In this document: piece by piece, positions 24,636 through 33,917 of the stretch
Position numbering within the stretch: the first letter of the stretch is position 1
How the letters are laid out: the number at the start of each line of letters is the position of its first letter
Made by a program: the position numbers and the translations under genes
From: Nocardia thailandica NBRC 100428
GTDB lineage: Bacteria; Actinomycetota; Actinomycetes; Mycobacteriales; Mycobacteriaceae
NCBI RefSeq assembly: GCF_000308795.1
Contig: NZ_BAGK01000019.1
Location: 1-47,754 of the forward strand
Length of the DNA: 47,754 bases
Direction: 5' to 3'
Notes under the pieces: generated by a model
What the model saw: only the letters and a program-made list of their open reading frames with translations
Told to the model about the DNA's origin: nothing
Databases searched by the model: none

Positions 24636-24863
24636 ATGCGCATCAAGTCCTTCATCGCCGCGGCCCTGCTGTCCGTCGCGACCGTCGCCGGGGTGTCGAC
24701 GGTCGCCGCGGGCAGCGCCTCCGCCGTGGCGTACGGCACGTACTACGCCAGCTACTACACGCTCGACGCCTGCCGCGCCGACGGCGAGGCGCCGTCCACC
24801 GGCGGCTACTACTGGAGCTGCGAGGAGACCTACAGCGGCTGGGACCTCTACATCTGGTACTGA
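24636..24863 (+). CDS. Small secreted Tyr-rich protein
   Basis: A 75-residue exported protein. A classical signal peptide (basic MRIK, hydrophobic FIAAALLSVATVAGVSTVAA, cleavage expected after ASA near residue 30) leaves a mature part of about 45 residues. This is very rich in tyrosine and tryptophan (YGTYYASYYT, GGYYW, SGWDLYIWY), with two cysteines (ACRAD and SCEET) that could form a disulfide. I do not recognise a family by name; similar short secreted actinobacterial proteins exist. ATG start at 24636 with AGGAG 8 bases upstream. It has its own promoter region and a strong terminator, so it is a stand-alone gene. Confidence 0.8.
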   Translation: MRIKSFIAAALLSVATVAGVSTVAAGSASAVAYGTYYASYYTLDACRADGEAPSTGGYYWSCEETYSGWDLYIWY

Positions 24864-24880
24864 GGTGCCCTGGGGGACAA

Positions 24881-24922
24881 CGGAAAGCGGGAGGCCCGGC
24901 ATCGCCGGACCTCCCGCTTCCG
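24881..24922. terminator. Bidirectional terminator between secreted protein and ppa
   Basis: A long G/C-rich hairpin has arms 24881-24900 and 24904-24922 with small mismatches (core GCGGGAGG/CCTCCCGC and CCGGC/GCCGG). It lies between the converging genes and would stop both. Confidence 0.8.
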
Positions 24923-24936
24923 CGTACGCGGCGGGC

Positions 24937-25428
24937 TCAGTGGCCGCCGTTCTCCTTCAGACGGGCGAACGCCTCGTCGATGATCTTCTCGGCCTCGGCG
25001 CGGCCGACCCACTCCGAACCCTTCACGAACTTGCCCGGCTCGAGGTCCTTGTAGCGCTCGAAGAAGTGCTTGATCGCGGCCAGCTCGAACTCCGGCACAT
25101 CCGACAGTTCCTGGATGTGGTCCCAGCGGGGGTCGCCCGCGGGCACGGCCAGGATCTTGTCGTCGCCACCGGCCTCGTCGGTCATGCGGTACACGGCCAC
25201 CGGGCGGGCCTCGACGATGACGCCGGGGAACACCGACTCGGGCAGCAGCACCAGCGCGTCGAGCGGGTCACCGTCCTCGCCCAGGGTGTTCTCGATGTAG
25301 CCGTAGTCGGCCGGGTAGGCCATCGACGTGTAGAGGTAGCGGTCGAGCCGGACGCGGCCGGACTCGTGATCGACCTCGTACTTGTTGCGAGAACCCTTGG
25401 GGATCTCGATGGTGACGTCGAACTCCAC
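24937..25428 (-). CDS. ppa: Inorganic pyrophosphatase
   Basis: Soluble family I inorganic pyrophosphatase of 163 residues; it hydrolyses pyrophosphate to phosphate and so drives biosynthetic reactions. Seen: the N-terminal [14 protein letters not shown] with active-site Lys and Glu, [10 protein letters not shown], and the metal-binding signature [11 protein letters not shown]. Length fits bacterial hexameric enzymes. GTG start at 25428, with AAGGAG 5-6 bases upstream. It is divergent from dacB, as in mycobacteria. Confidence 0.97.
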   Translation of the reverse strand: MEFDVTIEIPKGSRNKYEVDHESGRVRLDRYLYTSMAYPADYGYIENTLGEDGDPLDALVLLPESVFPGVIVEARPVAVYRMTDEAGGDDKILAVPAGDPRWDHIQELSDVPEFELAAIKHFFERYKDLEPGKFVKGSEWVGRAEAEKIIDEAFARLKENGGH

Positions 25429-25488
25429 GCCATCTCCTTGTTCGCTCGGAAGCTGATCTCACCGACTCGCCAGATCGTTCTGGGGAAC

Positions 25489-25500
25489 CGTTGCGCAACG
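25489..25500. promoter_or_regulatory. 12-bp palindrome in ppa-dacB promoter region
   Basis: CGTTGCGCAACG is a perfect palindrome in the 163-base divergent region. A -10-like TAGTGT follows at 25505-25510 on the dacB side. It could be an operator for dacB or ppa; no factor is assigned. Confidence 0.4.
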
Positions 25501-25591
25501 AGGATAGTGTGGTGTCCGGATACACGGGTGCGGCAGGCGGCCGGAGGAGTTCCCCTCACCGTGTCATGGGGCTGGAGGAGCGGTACCGGTC

Positions 25592-27052
25592 ATGGATGGT
25601 GGAAACGGGACGAACCCCGGTGTGCTCGTCACCGGGCGTCGGCGCGCGCGCTGGATCTGGCTCGGTGCCGCGCTGACGGTGCTGCTCGTCGCGGTCGCGG
25701 CGGTGCTGGTCGTGGTCCGGCCGTGGACACCGGAGTTCCGCCACGGCGGGCTGGAGATCGAGGCGGCGCCGACACCCCAGCGGGTCGACCCGCAGCTCGA
25801 CCCGGCCGGGCCGGGGGCGCCCACACCGAGCCGGGCGGGCGTGGCCGCGGCGCTCGCCGCCGTGGCGACCAGCCCGGACCTCGGCGTCTTCGCCGCGCGG
25901 ATCACCGACGCGGCCAGCGGGACCGTGCTGTGGAGCCAGACCCCCGATCAGGCGATGATCCCGTCCTCCACCGCCAAGGTCATGACGACCGCCGCCGCGC
26001 TGCTGACCCTGCCCGCCGAGCACCGGCTGGTCACCCGGGTCGTCGCCGGGTCCGCGCGGGGCGAGCTCGTCCTCGTCGGCGGCGGCGACCCGACGCTGAC
26101 CGCGGCGGCCGACGGCAAGGGCTACTTCACCGACGCGCCCAGACTCGCCGACCTGGTCGCGCAGATCCGCTCCTCGGGCCGCACGGCCGACACCATCGTC
26201 GTCGACACCTCCGCCTACACCGGGCCGACCATGGCCCCCGGCTGGGACCCGGTCGACATCGGCGACGGCTCGATCGCGCCGATGGAACCGGTCATGCTCG
26301 ACGCGGGCCGCCTCGACCCGTCCCAGGACTACTCGCCGCGCACCGCGACCCCCGCCCTCGACGCCGGGCGCAGGCTCGCCTCCGACCTCGGCCTCGACCC
26401 GGGCCGGGTCCGCGTCGGCCAGGCGCCCGCGGGGGCGACCGAGGTCGCCAGGGTGCAGTCCGCGCCGCTGCGAACCCGCCTGCACGACATGATGATCCAC
26501 TCCGACAACGTGCTCGCCGAAGCCGTCGGCCGCGAACTCGCCGTGCTGCTCGGCCGCGAGGCGTCCTTCGCCGGGGCGACCGCCGCCGTCACCGACACCC
26601 TGCGCACCGCGAAGTTCGACGTCACCGGGCTCGTCCTGGCCGACACCAGCGGGCTGTCCGTCGACGACCGCGTGCCGCCGCGCCTGCTCGACAGCATCCT
26701 CGCCGTCGCCGCCCAGCCGGCAGGCGCCGCCACGGGCGGCCCGACCGGCACCGCCCGGCCCGAGAACGACCCCCGCGCAAGCACACTGGCACCCATGCTC
26801 GACGACCTGCCCGTCGCGGGCGGCACCGGCACCCTCGCGGTGCGTTACGTCGACCGCAACCGGGACGGCGCGGGCTGGGTGCGCGCCAAGACCGGAACTC
26901 TGACGGTGGCCAGCGCGTTGGTCGGGTATGTGCTCGACCGCGACGGGCGGGTGCTCACCTTCGCGCTCATGTCCAACGAGCGGCCGCCGGAGGTCTCCCG
27001 GCCCGCCCTGGACGCCGTCGCGACCGCACTGCGCAACTGTGGATGCTCCTAG
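25592..27052 (+). CDS. dacB: D-alanyl-D-alanine carboxypeptidase/endopeptidase (PBP4 class)
   Basis: A class C low-molecular-weight penicillin-binding protein of 486 residues (family S13), which trims or cuts peptidoglycan cross-links outside the membrane. A single N-terminal anchor (about 22-43) is followed by a Pro-rich linker and the catalytic domain. Its three motifs are SSTAKV (SxxK, Ser126/Lys129), SDN in MIHSDNVLAEA, and KTG in RAKTGTLTV. The inserted domain II typical of PBP4 lies between the first two motifs. ATG start at 25592 with GGAGGAG about 13 bases upstream. The next gene begins 14 bases after the stop, so dacB, the metalloprotease-like gene, tilS and hpt form a co-directional block. 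Confidence 0.95.
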   Translation: MDGGNGTNPGVLVTGRRRARWIWLGAALTVLLVAVAAVLVVVRPWTPEFRHGGLEIEAAPTPQRVDPQLDPAGPGAPTPSRAGVAAALAAVATSPDLGVFAARITDAASGTVLWSQTPDQAMIPSSTAKVMTTAAALLTLPAEHRLVTRVVAGSARGELVLVGGGDPTLTAAADGKGYFTDAPRLADLVAQIRSSGRTADTIVVDTSAYTGPTMAPGWDPVDIGDGSIAPMEPVMLDAGRLDPSQDYSPRTATPALDAGRRLASDLGLDPGRVRVGQAPAGATEVARVQSAPLRTRLHDMMIHSDNVLAEAVGRELAVLLGREASFAGATAAVTDTLRTAKFDVTGLVLADTSGLSVDDRVPPRLLDSILAVAAQPAGAATGGPTGTARPENDPRASTLAPMLDDLPVAGGTGTLAVRYVDRNRDGAGWVRAKTGTLTVASALVGYVLDRDGRVLTFALMSNERPPEVSRPALDAVATALRNCGCS

Positions 27053-27066
27053 ACGGGTGGGTGGCC

Positions 27067-28122
27067 ATGACCGACGAGAAGAACCGTAGGAATCCGGGAT
27101 TCTCCGGCGTGGTCGACTGGCGGCTGGCCGCCCGCACGGGCGCCGCGCTCGTCCCCGCCGGTCCCCGTGCCACCCGGTTCGACGCCGAACAGGTCGTCGC
27201 CGAGCTCGCCGACGCGTCGGTGCGCGCCGAGGGGCCGGTCCGCGAGGTCTCCGGGCTGCTCGACGACCAGCCGGTGCCCGCCGCCCGCGTCGTCGACCGG
27301 CCCGGCTGGATCCGCGCGGCCGCCGACTCCATGGCCACGCTCACCGGCACCGAACCCGGGGAGAAGTCCGGGCTGGCGGGCAAGCCCGCCGGGATGCAGG
27401 CGGGCGCCATGCTGGCCTTCCTGTCCACCGCGATCCTCGGCCAGTACGACCCCTTCACCGGCCGCGACGGCACCCTGCTGCTGGTCGCGCCCAACATCGT
27501 CACGGTGGAGCGGGCGCTGCGGGTCGATCCGAGCGACTTCCGGCTCTGGGTGTGCCTGCACGAGGTGACCCACCGGGTGCAGTTCTCGGCCTCGCCGTGG
27601 CTGGCGGGCTACATGCGCCAGAACGTCGACGTCCTCGGCGCGGTCGGCGACGAACCCTTCGCCGAGATCCTGAACCGGCTCGTCGCCGAGGTGCGCAGCC
27701 GGCGCGCAGGCGCGGACGATCCCAACAGCAAGGGCATCGTCGGCCTGCTCCGCGCCGCCCAGGCCCCGCCCCAGCGCGAAGCCCTCGACAACCTGCTCAT
27801 GCTCGGCACGCTGCTGGAAGGCCACGCCGACCACGTCATGGACGCCGTCGGCCCCGCCGTCGTCCCGACCGTTGCCGACATCCGCGCCGCCTTCGACCAG
27901 CGCCGCCGCAAGGCCGCCAACCCCGTCCAGCGCGTGCTGCGCGCCCTGCTCGGCATGGACGCCAAACTCGCCCAGTACGTCCGGGGCAAGAAGTTCGTCG
28001 ACGCGGTCGTCGACCAGGTCGGCGTCGCGCGGTTCAACGCGATCTGGACCGGACCGGACACGCTGCCACGCACCGACGAGATCGAGGCGCCCGAACGCTG
28101 GGTCGCCCGCGTCCTCGGCTGA
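27067..28122 (+). CDS. Zinc-dependent metalloprotease-like protein (DUF2342; Rv3626c-like)
   Basis: A 351-residue cytoplasmic protein of the actinobacterial DUF2342 family, also labelled 'coenzyme F420 biosynthesis-associated' in some databases. A zincin motif HEVTH lies in LHEVTHRVQF (about 162-166), and a likely third-ligand Glu sits in LLEGHADHV further on. It starts GFSGVVDWRLAARTGAALVP, the normal opening of the family. Biological substrate is unknown. The ATG at 27067 is chosen because the family normally begins shortly before that block; the ribosome site is weak. Its place between dacB and tilS is conserved in mycobacteria. Confidence 0.88.
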   Translation: MTDEKNRRNPGFSGVVDWRLAARTGAALVPAGPRATRFDAEQVVAELADASVRAEGPVREVSGLLDDQPVPAARVVDRPGWIRAAADSMATLTGTEPGEKSGLAGKPAGMQAGAMLAFLSTAILGQYDPFTGRDGTLLLVAPNIVTVERALRVDPSDFRLWVCLHEVTHRVQFSASPWLAGYMRQNVDVLGAVGDEPFAEILNRLVAEVRSRRAGADDPNSKGIVGLLRAAQAPPQREALDNLLMLGTLLEGHADHVMDAVGPAVVPTVADIRAAFDQRRRKAANPVQRVLRALLGMDAKLAQYVRGKKFVDAVVDQVGVARFNAIWTGPDTLPRTDEIEAPERWVARVLG

Positions 28123-28194
28123 GCGCGAACGCTCGCCGCCCGCCGGGTCCGGCGAGCGCGAACCGGCCTCGGTCCGCGACCGCCGACGGCGCGG

Positions 28195-28200
28195 TAGCCT
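28195..28200 (+). promoter_or_regulatory. Leaderless -10 (TAGCCT) of tilS
   Basis: TAGCCT ends 6 bases before the ATG at 28207. It suggests that tilS-hpt can be transcribed separately from dacB. Confidence 0.55.
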
Positions 28201-28206
28201 GCCGAT

Positions 28207-29223
28207 ATGTTGCTGCCGGAGACCGACGCGGTGCTCGCGGTCCGGCGCGCGGTGCGGGCCTGGCGGGACGCCGTCGGCTGCTGGTCGGTGGCGGTCGCGG
28301 TCTCGGGCGGCGCCGACTCGCTCGCCCTCACGGCGGCGGCCGCGGTCGAGATCCCCGACGTGCGCGCGCTGGTCGTCGATCATCGGCTGCAGGCGGGCAG
28401 CGATCACGTCGCGCGCTGGGCCGCCGAATCGGCGCAGCGGCTGGGGTGCCGCGAGTCGCTGGTCCTCCCGGTCGACGTGGTCGGCGAGGGGGGTCCCGAG
28501 GCGGCCGCCCGCGACGCCCGGTACGCGGCCCTCGACGCGGCCCGCGACCGCAGGCCGGTCCTGCTCGGGCACACCCTCGACGACCAGGCCGAGACCGTGC
28601 TGCTCGGGCTCGCCCGCGGGTCCGGCGGGCGGTCCCTGCGCGGGATGACCGCCTGGCAGGCGCCCTGGGGCCGCCCCCTGCTCGGCGTGCGCCGCGCCCA
28701 GACCCGGCAGATGTGCGCGGACCTCGGCCTCACCCCCTGGGAGGACCCGCACAACAGCGACCCCGCCTACACCCGGGTCCGCGTCCGGACCGAGGTGCTC
28801 CCGCTGCTCGAGGAGGCACTCGGCGGCGGCGTCGCCGCCGCCCTGGCCCGCACCGCCGCCCAGCTGCGCGAGGACGGGGACGTGCTCGACGAACTGTCCG
28901 CCGACCTGCTCCGCCGGGCGGGGACGGGCACGGCCTCTGATGAGCCCGGCCTGTCGATCGAGACCCTGGCCACTGCCCCCGCCGCCCTGCGCAAGCGGGC
29001 GATCCGCGCCTGGCTGGCCGAACGGGGCGTGAGCGGGCTCATGAACAGCCATTTACAGGCGATCGACGCCCTGGTGACCGCGTGGCGCGGGCAGGGGGGC
29101 GTCGCGGTGGCGGGTGGCGGACCGGGGTGGAGGTTGGTCGTGACGCGCGAACATGGCACGCTGACCTTGCGCAGCCAGCCGCGCGCGACCGCGCGCCGAC
29201 CAACACGAAGGGAAACCGACTGA
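28207..29223 (+). CDS. tilS: tRNA(Ile)-lysidine synthase
   Basis: A 338-residue N-type ATP pyrophosphatase that adds lysine to C34 of the CAU-anticodon tRNA-Ile, so it reads AUA. The PP-loop SGGADS (33-38) is intact, followed by [27 protein letters not shown] with the DDQxET motif, and [18 protein letters not shown]. The C-terminal extension is short, as in other actinobacteria. ATG start at 28207, apparently leaderless. hpt starts one base after the stop. Confidence 0.95.
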   Translation: MLLPETDAVLAVRRAVRAWRDAVGCWSVAVAVSGGADSLALTAAAAVEIPDVRALVVDHRLQAGSDHVARWAAESAQRLGCRESLVLPVDVVGEGGPEAAARDARYAALDAARDRRPVLLGHTLDDQAETVLLGLARGSGGRSLRGMTAWQAPWGRPLLGVRRAQTRQMCADLGLTPWEDPHNSDPAYTRVRVRTEVLPLLEEALGGGVAAALARTAAQLREDGDVLDELSADLLRRAGTGTASDEPGLSIETLATAPAALRKRAIRAWLAERGVSGLMNSHLQAIDALVTAWRGQGGVAVAGGGPGWRLVVTREHGTLTLRSQPRATARRPTRRETD

Positions 29224-29224
29224 C

Positions 29225-29776
29225 GTGTACGGAGACGACATCGCGTCGGTGCTGATCACCGAAGAGCAGATCAAGGCCAAGACCGACGAGCTGGCCGAGC
29301 TCATCGCCAAGCGGTACCCGCCGGACTCTCCCGAGGGCGACCTGCTGCTGGTCGGCGTCCTCAAGGGCGCCATCTTCTTCATGACCGACCTCGCCCGCGC
29401 CCTGCCCATCCCCACCCAGATGGAATTCATGGCCGTGTCCTCCTACGGCTCGTCGACCTCCTCCTCCGGAGTCGTCCGCATCATGAAGGACCTCGACAAG
29501 GACATCGCCGGCCGCAACGTGCTCATCGTCGAGGACATCATCGACTCCGGTCTCACCCTCTCGTGGCTCAAGCGCAACCTGTCCACCCGCAACCCGGCCT
29601 CGCTGGAAGTGGTCACCCTGCTCCGCAAGCCCGACGCGCTGCGCACCCCCGTCGACGTCGCCCACGTCGGCTTCGACATCCCCAACGAGTTCGTCGTCGG
29701 CTACGGCCTCGACTACGCCGAGCGGTACCGCGATCTCCCCTACATCGGCACCCTCGACCCCAAGGTCTACTCCTGA
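29225..29776 (+). CDS. hpt: Hypoxanthine-guanine phosphoribosyltransferase
   Basis: A 183-residue purine-salvage enzyme that makes IMP and GMP from hypoxanthine or guanine and PRPP. The PRPP-binding loop is [17 protein letters not shown], a [14 protein letters not shown] block binds pyrophosphate, and [19 protein letters not shown] forms the flexible loop. GTG start at 29225, one base after tilS; GAAGGGA lies 13 bases upstream, rather far. Its last 10 bases overlap the end of the opposing pseudokinase gene. Confidence 0.96.
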   Translation: MYGDDIASVLITEEQIKAKTDELAELIAKRYPPDSPEGDLLLVGVLKGAIFFMTDLARALPIPTQMEFMAVSSYGSSTSSSGVVRIMKDLDKDIAGRNVLIVEDIIDSGLTLSWLKRNLSTRNPASLEVVTLLRKPDALRTPVDVAHVGFDIPNEFVVGYGLDYAERYRDLPYIGTLDPKVYS

Positions 29777-31416
29777 CCCGACCCCACCCGCTCGAGCGCG
29801 CGTAGGTCGCGCTCGAGCGCGCGGAAGACCAGATACGCGCCCGCGAACAGGACGACGCTGCCCAGCGCGAGCACGCGCACGGCGCCGATGATGCGGGTGA
29901 GGTCGCCGGTCGGGAGCAGCGTGGCCGAGGCGACGGCGAACAGCGGAATGGACGCGGCCAGCAGCAGGTAGACCGTGCAGCGCCGCCGCAACGCGCGCAG
30001 CCGGACGACCTCGTCCGCGCCGATCCGGTTGTCGCCGAGGAACATCGGATACACGCTGCGCACCATGAAGAACGTGACGAGCAGGAACGGATAGGCCAGC
30101 GCGATCGTCGCGCAGATCAGATGCGCCGCCAGGATGTGGGCGAAGTCGGCGAGACTCATCCACTCGTGCCCAGCCCACATGCCGAACGGGACGGTCAGCG
30201 CGCTCACTATCCACAGGACCAGCACCACCGCGACGGTGCGGTCGCCGAGCAGCAGCGCCTCGGCCCGCGCGCGAGCGAGGACGTCCGGCGTGACGGGCCC
30301 GCCCCGCCGCAGCGCGCCGGGCACGGTGACCACGTGCCGGCTCAGATACAGCAGCAGCGCGGCGCCGAGCGCGAAGCTCAGCGGGTTGGACACCGCGGTC
30401 GACGCGGCGAAGTACGCGCGCGTCTCGTCGGAGAACTGCGCCATGACCAGCGTGTTGCTCTGTTTGATCTCGTAGAGCGATGCCAGGGCGTTCGGGACCA
30501 TCACCGCCAGCGCGACCAGCGGCAGGCGCCACCGGCGCAGCCGCACCCGCGGAGCGATCGGCGGCGGATCGACGAGGTCGCGCGCCCGGGGGTCCAGGCA
30601 GAGGGTCAGCCGCCGGGCCAGGGTCGCGGCGTCGGGTCGATCGCCGGAACCCATGCACCGCACGAGGATCCGCGCCAGCGCGGGCGGGCAGTCGGCGGGT
30701 GGTTCGCGGTCGGCGCCGGGCTCGGCGCCCGTGAGCATGCGCCACAGCAGCCGCGCGAGCGCCTCGACGTCCGCGGCGGGGTCGGCGTCGGGTCCGGTGA
30801 AGCCGCCCAGCTTCGCGATGCCCTCGGCCGTGAACAGCACATCGCCCGCGGTGATGGCGCCGTGCCGGACACCGTTGCGGTCGGCGTAGGCGAGCGCCGA
30901 CGCGAGTTCGGCGCCCACCCTGGCCACCGTCTCCGGCCAGCTCAGGGCGGCGATCTCGGCGCGCACCCGCGAATCGGCGGGCCGGATCTCGCCCCGGCTC
31001 TCCATCGCGGCGTCCACCGCGCGCAGGAGGCGACGGCCACCGTCGTCCGGGTCGCCCGGCGCGGCGGGGATCTCGCGCGCGGTGCCGCCGGGCAGGTACT
31101 GCGAGTGCACCATCATCGCGTCCGCGCCGCCGAGACGGACCGGGCGATGGTCGAACACCCGGACGATCGACGGATGGTCCAGCTCGGCGGCGGGCCGCGC
31201 CGCCTCGCCGAGCACGAACCGCAGGGCGACCACGCGCTGCATCGACCGCTGCCTGGCGAGGAAGACCCGGCTCCGCTCGCCGGTGTGCAGGGCGGTGAGC
31301 AGGTCGAAGTCGTCGACGCGGTGCCCGGGGGCGAGGTCGGCGAGGGGGCTGTCGACGATCAGGACGTTGTCCTCGGTCCACGCGGCGGCCCCCGTGTCGG
31401 CCACGGTGACACTCAC
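29767..31416 (-). CDS. Membrane pseudokinase, tandem paralogue of the upstream kinase
   Basis: A 549-residue protein with a degenerate kinase domain (about 32-270) and a six-helix membrane domain (about 297-535). It aligns end to end with the kinase encoded just upstream ([31 protein letters not shown] are shared), but every catalytic element is altered. The glycine loop reads ALHTGERSR, the VAIK lysine is Arg66 (VALRF), HRDVKPAN is HGAITAGD (185-192), DFN is GGF (204-206), and the activation segment with SPE is missing. It should bind, not phosphorylate. GTG at 31416 overlaps the kinase stop by 4 bases, so the two are coupled. It lacks the kinase's N-terminal domain. Likely a regulatory partner; the signal is unknown. 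Confidence 0.85.
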   Translation of the reverse strand: MSVTVADTGAAAWTEDNVLIVDSPLADLAPGHRVDDFDLLTALHTGERSRVFLARQRSMQRVVALRFVLGEAARPAAELDHPSIVRVFDHRPVRLGGADAMMVHSQYLPGGTAREIPAAPGDPDDGGRRLLRAVDAAMESRGEIRPADSRVRAEIAALSWPETVARVGAELASALAYADRNGVRHGAITAGDVLFTAEGIAKLGGFTGPDADPAADVEALARLLWRMLTGAEPGADREPPADCPPALARILVRCMGSGDRPDAATLARRLTLCLDPRARDLVDPPPIAPRVRLRRWRLPLVALAVMVPNALASLYEIKQSNTLVMAQFSDETRAYFAASTAVSNPLSFALGAALLLYLSRHVVTVPGALRRGGPVTPDVLARARAEALLLGDRTVAVVLVLWIVSALTVPFGMWAGHEWMSLADFAHILAAHLICATIALAYPFLLVTFFMVRSVYPMFLGDNRIGADEVVRLRALRRRCTVYLLLAASIPLFAVASATLLPTGDLTRIIGAVRVLALGSVVLFAGAYLVFRALERDLRALERVGSGQE

Positions 31417-33917
31417 CGGCGCGGCTCCGCGGTCTCGGAGCTCGCGCCCCAGCGGGCGCGGTCGCCGTGGCGGTCGTCGCGGTCGGGCGACACCACGCGT
31501 TCCAGGGCCTGCAGGTCGGCTTCCAGCGAGCGGAAGAGCTGGTAGGAGCCGATGAAGGCGATGATCGCGCCGACGCACAGGACCCGGACGGCCACGATGA
31601 CCATGGGGATGTCGGTGGGCGGGAGGAAGGTCACGCCCGCGACGGCGAGCAGGGGGATGGAGGCGGCGACCGCGAGGTACCAGTTGCAGCGCCGGTCGAG
31701 GGCGCGCAGGTTGCGGCCGTCGGCGTCGCTGATCTCGCCGTGCCGGAGGAAGACCGGGTAGACGCAGCGGACCAGGTAGAAGTTCACCAGGAAGAACGGG
31801 TACGCCACCGCGATCGCCCCGCACACCAGCAGCGAGGCGAAGAAGTGCACCACCGCGAAGGACGGGACCTCGCCCGCCGCCAGTCGCAGCGCGATCGGGA
31901 AGGTCACCCCGGCGAGCGCCCACAGCGAGAAGGCGACGATCACCGTCCGGTCGCCGAAGCGCAGGGTGTCGGCGCGGGCGCGGCGCAGGGTGTCGGGGTC
32001 GTAGCGTCGACCCTTCCGCAGGCCGCGCGGCACCCAGATCACGTGTCTGCCCAGGTAGACCAGGATGGCGGTGCCGATGGGGAAGTACACGAGGTTCACC
32101 GCGGCGGTGATGACGATGAAGGTCTGCTGCGCCTCCTCGCTGAGCCTGCTCACCACCAGCTGCTGGTTGTGCACGATGTTGTACCAGGACGCCAGGATGT
32201 TCGGGATGCCGATGGCCAGGACGAGGATGAGCAGCGGGTACCGGCGCAGCCGCAGCCGCCAGCTGTCGGGCGGCGGGTCGACCAGATCGCGGGCGCGCGC
32301 GTCGAGGCACATCTCGAACTGGGCGGCCAGCACGCCGCCGTCGGCCCAGCGCGCGGTGCGTTCGGGTTCCAGGCAGGTCAGCAGGACCCGGCGCAACGCG
32401 GCGGGACAGTCCGGGGGCACCCGGTCGAGAGCGGCCGGTTCCACGCCCGCGCTGCGGCGCTCGAGCATGGACTCGAGGGTCGTCTGGTCGCCCTGCTCGC
32501 CGATGGCGCTGTCGTCGAAGGGCTTGGCGCCCGTCAGCAGCTCCCACAGCAGCACGCCGAGGGAGTAGATGTCGGCGCGGGTGTCCAGATCGGCGGCGGT
32601 GCGGGCCATCCCGGGGTGGCAGGCCTGCAACTGCTCGGGCGACATGTACGACAGCGAGCCGCCGAAGTAGGCGACGGGGCTGGTCCCGGCCACCGAGCGG
32701 CTGAAGCTGATGTTGAAGTCGGCCAGCTTCGGCACGCCCTCCGCGGTCAGCAGGACGTTGGCCGGTTTGACGTCGCGGTGCAGCACGCCGTGCGCGGCGG
32801 CGTACTCGAGCGCCTCGGCGAGCCGCCTGCCCAGCCAGGCCACCGTCTCCGGCCAGGTCAGCTCGGCGATCTCGTCGCGCACGCTGGAGTCGGTCGGTCG
32901 GATCTCGCCCTTCTCCTCCATGGCCGCGTCGACGGCGTCGAGCAGCAGCCGGCCGCTGCGCTCCGCGGGCGGAGTGGCGCGGACCCAGCGCAGCAGGCCG
33001 AGCAGGGTCCCGCCGGGCAGGAACTGCATGTAGAGCAGGCGCAGGCGCCGCGACCCGGCGGTGGCGGGGTCGACCTGGTCGAGCAGCTGCTGGTCGAAGA
33101 CGCGCACGATGTAGTCGTGGTCGAGCTGGGCCAGGGTCTGCGGTTCGGTGCCGTGGTCGGCGGAGATCTTCACCGCGACCAGCCGCTGCAGCGACCGCTG
33201 CCTGGCCAGGAACACCCGCGCGAACGCGCCGGAACCGAGCCCGGTGAGCAGCTCGAAGTCGCCGACCCGCTGACCGATCTCGATGCGGTCCAGGTAGCCG
33301 AGGCCGCCCGCCGAGGACGGGCCGTCGGCGGTCGCGGTCATGGTGAGGTCCAGGTGGGGAGCGGTCACCTCCCCGGCCGATGCGCGGGTCATGTCGGTAC
33401 TACGGGTGCGGGACGGGTCCTGGTTCACCGGCGCGGGCGCGGTGGGTTCGCCCAGCGAGCTGCGGCGGGTCGACTGGTCGAGGTCGTCGCTGTTGAGCAG
33501 GGCCTGGAGGGCGCCGGCCTGGTACGGGTATTCCCGCAGGCAGTCGCGCGGGTCGACCCGCTCGCCGACGTGCCTGCGGATGACGAACTCCTCGAACACC
33601 AGCCCGGCGGGCAGCACGGTGACGTCGAGTTCGGGGAAGTCCAGGCAGTACTCGGCGAGCCGTTTGCGGTCGACCTCGTGCTCGTCGGGCAGCAGCCAGC
33701 GCCTGCGCAGATCGATGCGGATCAGTTCCAGCAGGGCGTGCAGGCGCAGGGTGGTGGCGTCGGGCAGGAACGCCGCGATATCGGGCGGGGGCGTGCCGGG
33801 GCTGCGCTCGGCGTCGGTCCAGGCCGCGGCGAACGCCTCGATCGGATCGGCGCGCACGCCGGGTGGCCGACCCGGTCCTGGCTCCCGCGCCGTGTCATTG
33901 CCATCGCTAACATTCAT
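31413..33917 (-). CDS. Six-TM membrane Ser/Thr protein kinase
   Basis: An 834-residue protein in three parts. Residues 20-145 form an alpha-helical domain ending in FEEFVIRRHVGERVDPRDCL. A kinase domain (about 215-540) has GLGSGAF, Lys250 in VAVK, HRDVKPANVLL (380-390), DFN (400-402) and SPEQL (426-430). A membrane domain (about 558-800) has six helices in pairs. Unlike PknA/PknB, the kinase comes first and the membrane part last, with no outside sensor domain. ATG start at 33917, with AGG 8 bases upstream, rather than the far longer open frame. The pseudokinase gene overlaps its stop. Divergent from the amidase-like gene. Substrates are unknown. Confidence 0.88.
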   Translation of the reverse strand: MNVSDGNDTAREPGPGRPPGVRADPIEAFAAAWTDAERSPGTPPPDIAAFLPDATTLRLHALLELIRIDLRRRWLLPDEHEVDRKRLAEYCLDFPELDVTVLPAGLVFEEFVIRRHVGERVDPRDCLREYPYQAGALQALLNSDDLDQSTRRSSLGEPTAPAPVNQDPSRTRSTDMTRASAGEVTAPHLDLTMTATADGPSSAGGLGYLDRIEIGQRVGDFELLTGLGSGAFARVFLARQRSLQRLVAVKISADHGTEPQTLAQLDHDYIVRVFDQQLLDQVDPATAGSRRLRLLYMQFLPGGTLLGLLRWVRATPPAERSGRLLLDAVDAAMEEKGEIRPTDSSVRDEIAELTWPETVAWLGRRLAEALEYAAAHGVLHRDVKPANVLLTAEGVPKLADFNISFSRSVAGTSPVAYFGGSLSYMSPEQLQACHPGMARTAADLDTRADIYSLGVLLWELLTGAKPFDDSAIGEQGDQTTLESMLERRSAGVEPAALDRVPPDCPAALRRVLLTCLEPERTARWADGGVLAAQFEMCLDARARDLVDPPPDSWRLRLRRYPLLILVLAIGIPNILASWYNIVHNQQLVVSRLSEEAQQTFIVITAAVNLVYFPIGTAILVYLGRHVIWVPRGLRKGRRYDPDTLRRARADTLRFGDRTVIVAFSLWALAGVTFPIALRLAAGEVPSFAVVHFFASLLVCGAIAVAYPFFLVNFYLVRCVYPVFLRHGEISDADGRNLRALDRRCNWYLAVAASIPLLAVAGVTFLPPTDIPMVIVAVRVLCVGAIIAFIGSYQLFRSLEADLQALERVVSPDRDDRHGDRARWGASSETAEPRR

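Noticed and set aside
8125..24936. The whole accessory stretch as a classical NRPS biosynthetic cluster
   Set aside because: There is one NRPS module and no condensation domain, tailoring set or phosphopantetheinyl transferase. The MFS pairs have their own regulators. Only the NRPS and peptidase are tied together.
24601..27066. Upstream extension of the DUF2342 gene frame, open since 24601
   Set aside because: It crosses ppa, dacB and the secreted-protein gene in another frame; the family signature begins only after 27067.
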